Assembly: GCA_023525715.1 (NCBI GenBank)
Contig: CM042012.1
Coordinates: forward strand, 45,237,441 to 45,301,440
Length of the DNA stretch: 64,000 bases
Reading direction: 5' to 3'
Source of the DNA: Cichorium intybus
Taxonomy: Eukaryota; Streptophyta; Magnoliopsida; Asterales; Asteraceae
Position numbers and translations under genes: made by a program. Under the pieces are notes generated by a model that made no database searches, was not told the DNA's origin, and worked only from the letters and a program-made list of their open reading frames with translations. Of this stretch, positions 62,986 to 64,000 are shown piece by piece (the stretch's first letter is position 1; every line of letters starts with the position of its first letter).

Positions 62986-64000
62986 ATTACAGTTTTGGTC
63001 CCTGAGGTTTACCAAAATTAACAGGGAGCACCCAACTATTGGATTTTCACTATATGGATCACTAAGGTTTGCAAAATATGACAAATCGGTCCCTGAGTAA
63101 AGGAAAAAGACTAAAATACCCTTTTAAATTTCTTTTTTCTTTTTCTTTAAATTTATTTATTTTATTAATAAAATAAGAAAATACCCCAACCACCCCCACC
63201 CCCACCCCCACCCCCACGTCTCTCTCTCTCTCTCTCTCTCTTCCACTCTAACGCAGCTGCCTAATAGCCTCGCCTGAAACTTCTCGACATGGAATTGCTA
63301 TTCTCTCTAGATTCAATCTGTTCATATTTGAATTGCATATGTTATTTGGATCCCCTCCTCTTTTAGGGGTTTCATATCGTTTTTGATTTGTCGATTGGCC
63401 GATTGAATCATCATAAGATTAATCGTCTTCTGCGAAATTTGGTTGGTGCACAAAAATGGGGGAAAAATATGGAGGTTGTAGTGGCCCCACTGGTTGAAAC
63501 CTTGACTTCCACACCATAAATATCCAGGAACAGGGCAAGTATAATTTAGTCACTTGAACTTTCCAAACAAACAGTTTTGATGTCCAGACAAAGGTACAAT
63601 ACAATATTGTAAGTTATGGATAAAAAGTTGTATGTTTGATGTGTGTTGGAGAGATATTAAAGAAGGAAAAAGCAAAAAAGCAAAGCGGCAACCATCGTCT
63701 CTCTCCATGTGCCTTGGACCATCCATGGCGGCTTACCATCACCGCCTACAAAACCATGTCGTTTCAGAAGCCCCTATCCCTCTTCATTACATGTGAAAAG
63801 AAGTATTCTGATTCCTGTTTGTTCATGTTCAGGGACACCCACGCAACTGCCTAATAGCCTCTCCTTTGCTATTCGCCGTATCCAAAATCGTCGGCAACAT
63901 CGAATCCATTTCAGTCAGATTTCTCCCCCGATTCAATTCCAAAAATACGATTTGTGGTCGTGAAGATCAGAGAGAGACGTAAGGGGTGGGGTGGGGGAGG
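62986..64000. other. Unidentified repeat, runs off the window
   Basis: The sequence from TAAATTACAGTTTTGGTCCC onward has the look of a common plant dispersed repeat that truncates the Copia leader. It contains a (CCACCC)n/(CT)n tract (63191-63241). A short duplicated phrase AACTGCCTAATAGCCTC / AGCTGCCTAATAGCCTC occurs at about 63253 and 63844. ORFs at 63636-63963 have no recognised family. The right end is outside the window. Confidence 0.5.

Overview
This is AT-rich nuclear DNA from a flowering plant, almost certainly a eudicot. The evidence is GT-AG introns, plant-type Ty1/Copia and Ty3/Gypsy chromovirus retrotransposons primed by initiator-Met tRNA, a tRNA-derived SINE, L1-type LINEs, MULE-like, hAT and Helitron elements, and FAR1 and Harbinger-type MYB/SANT-like proteins. 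The repeat style would fit Asteraceae such as lettuce, but that is a guess. No bacterial features, CRISPR arrays, rRNA or tRNA genes were seen. Transposable elements, often nested, fill most of the window.

Layout. 1-7286: the 3' end of a Copia LTR, a large Gypsy-type LTR with internal tandem repeats (about 245-3953), and a minus-strand, 3'-truncated non-autonomous Copia element with one LTR (6489-7286) and a broken gag. 8338-13800: a dead Tekay-like chromovirus (zinc knuckle, part of RT, integrase, chromodomain) with a 2.9 kb 3' LTR. 16831-20197: two non-autonomous terminal-inverted-repeat elements separated and flanked by long (TA)n tracts; one carries nine copies of a 15-bp palindrome. 20432-24040: a minus-strand non-autonomous Helitron carrying fragments of SF3B4-like, copine/BONZAI and SMC1 genes. 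25347-25524: a SINE with a 16-bp target-site duplication (TSD). 26797-32210: a complete non-autonomous LTR element with TSD AAACC, inserted in an older LTR-like relic. 33797-34999: a foldback element with a 9-bp repeat at its ends. 35335-35916: a 5'-truncated LINE with a 19-bp TSD.

The main protein-coding content is a pair of duplicated genes, at 39663-41049 and 55614-57006, embedded in homologous blocks (about 35985-41210 and 53318-57160). Each encodes an intact 433-aa protein with a FAR1-type zinc DNA-binding domain joined to an OTU cysteine-protease domain. The MULE transposase domain that would lie between them in a transposase of this architecture is absent. Each gene has a 5' non-coding exon, a long first intron and a small second intron. 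The paralogs act as empty-site controls for each other: a 255-bp MITE sits only in copy 2 and a 1.6 kb MULE-like element only in copy 1.

Between the two genes lie a Harbinger-type MYB/SANT-like pseudogene split by a complete 7.3 kb non-autonomous Copia element (42538-49857, TSD CATAT) and a Gypsy-type LTR with twelve 68-bp repeats (50891-52995). After copy 2 come a minus-strand LINE interrupted by a 605-bp hAT element (57483-58087), a third member of the Copia family (LTR 60875-61651) truncated near 62985, and an unidentified repeat running off the window end.
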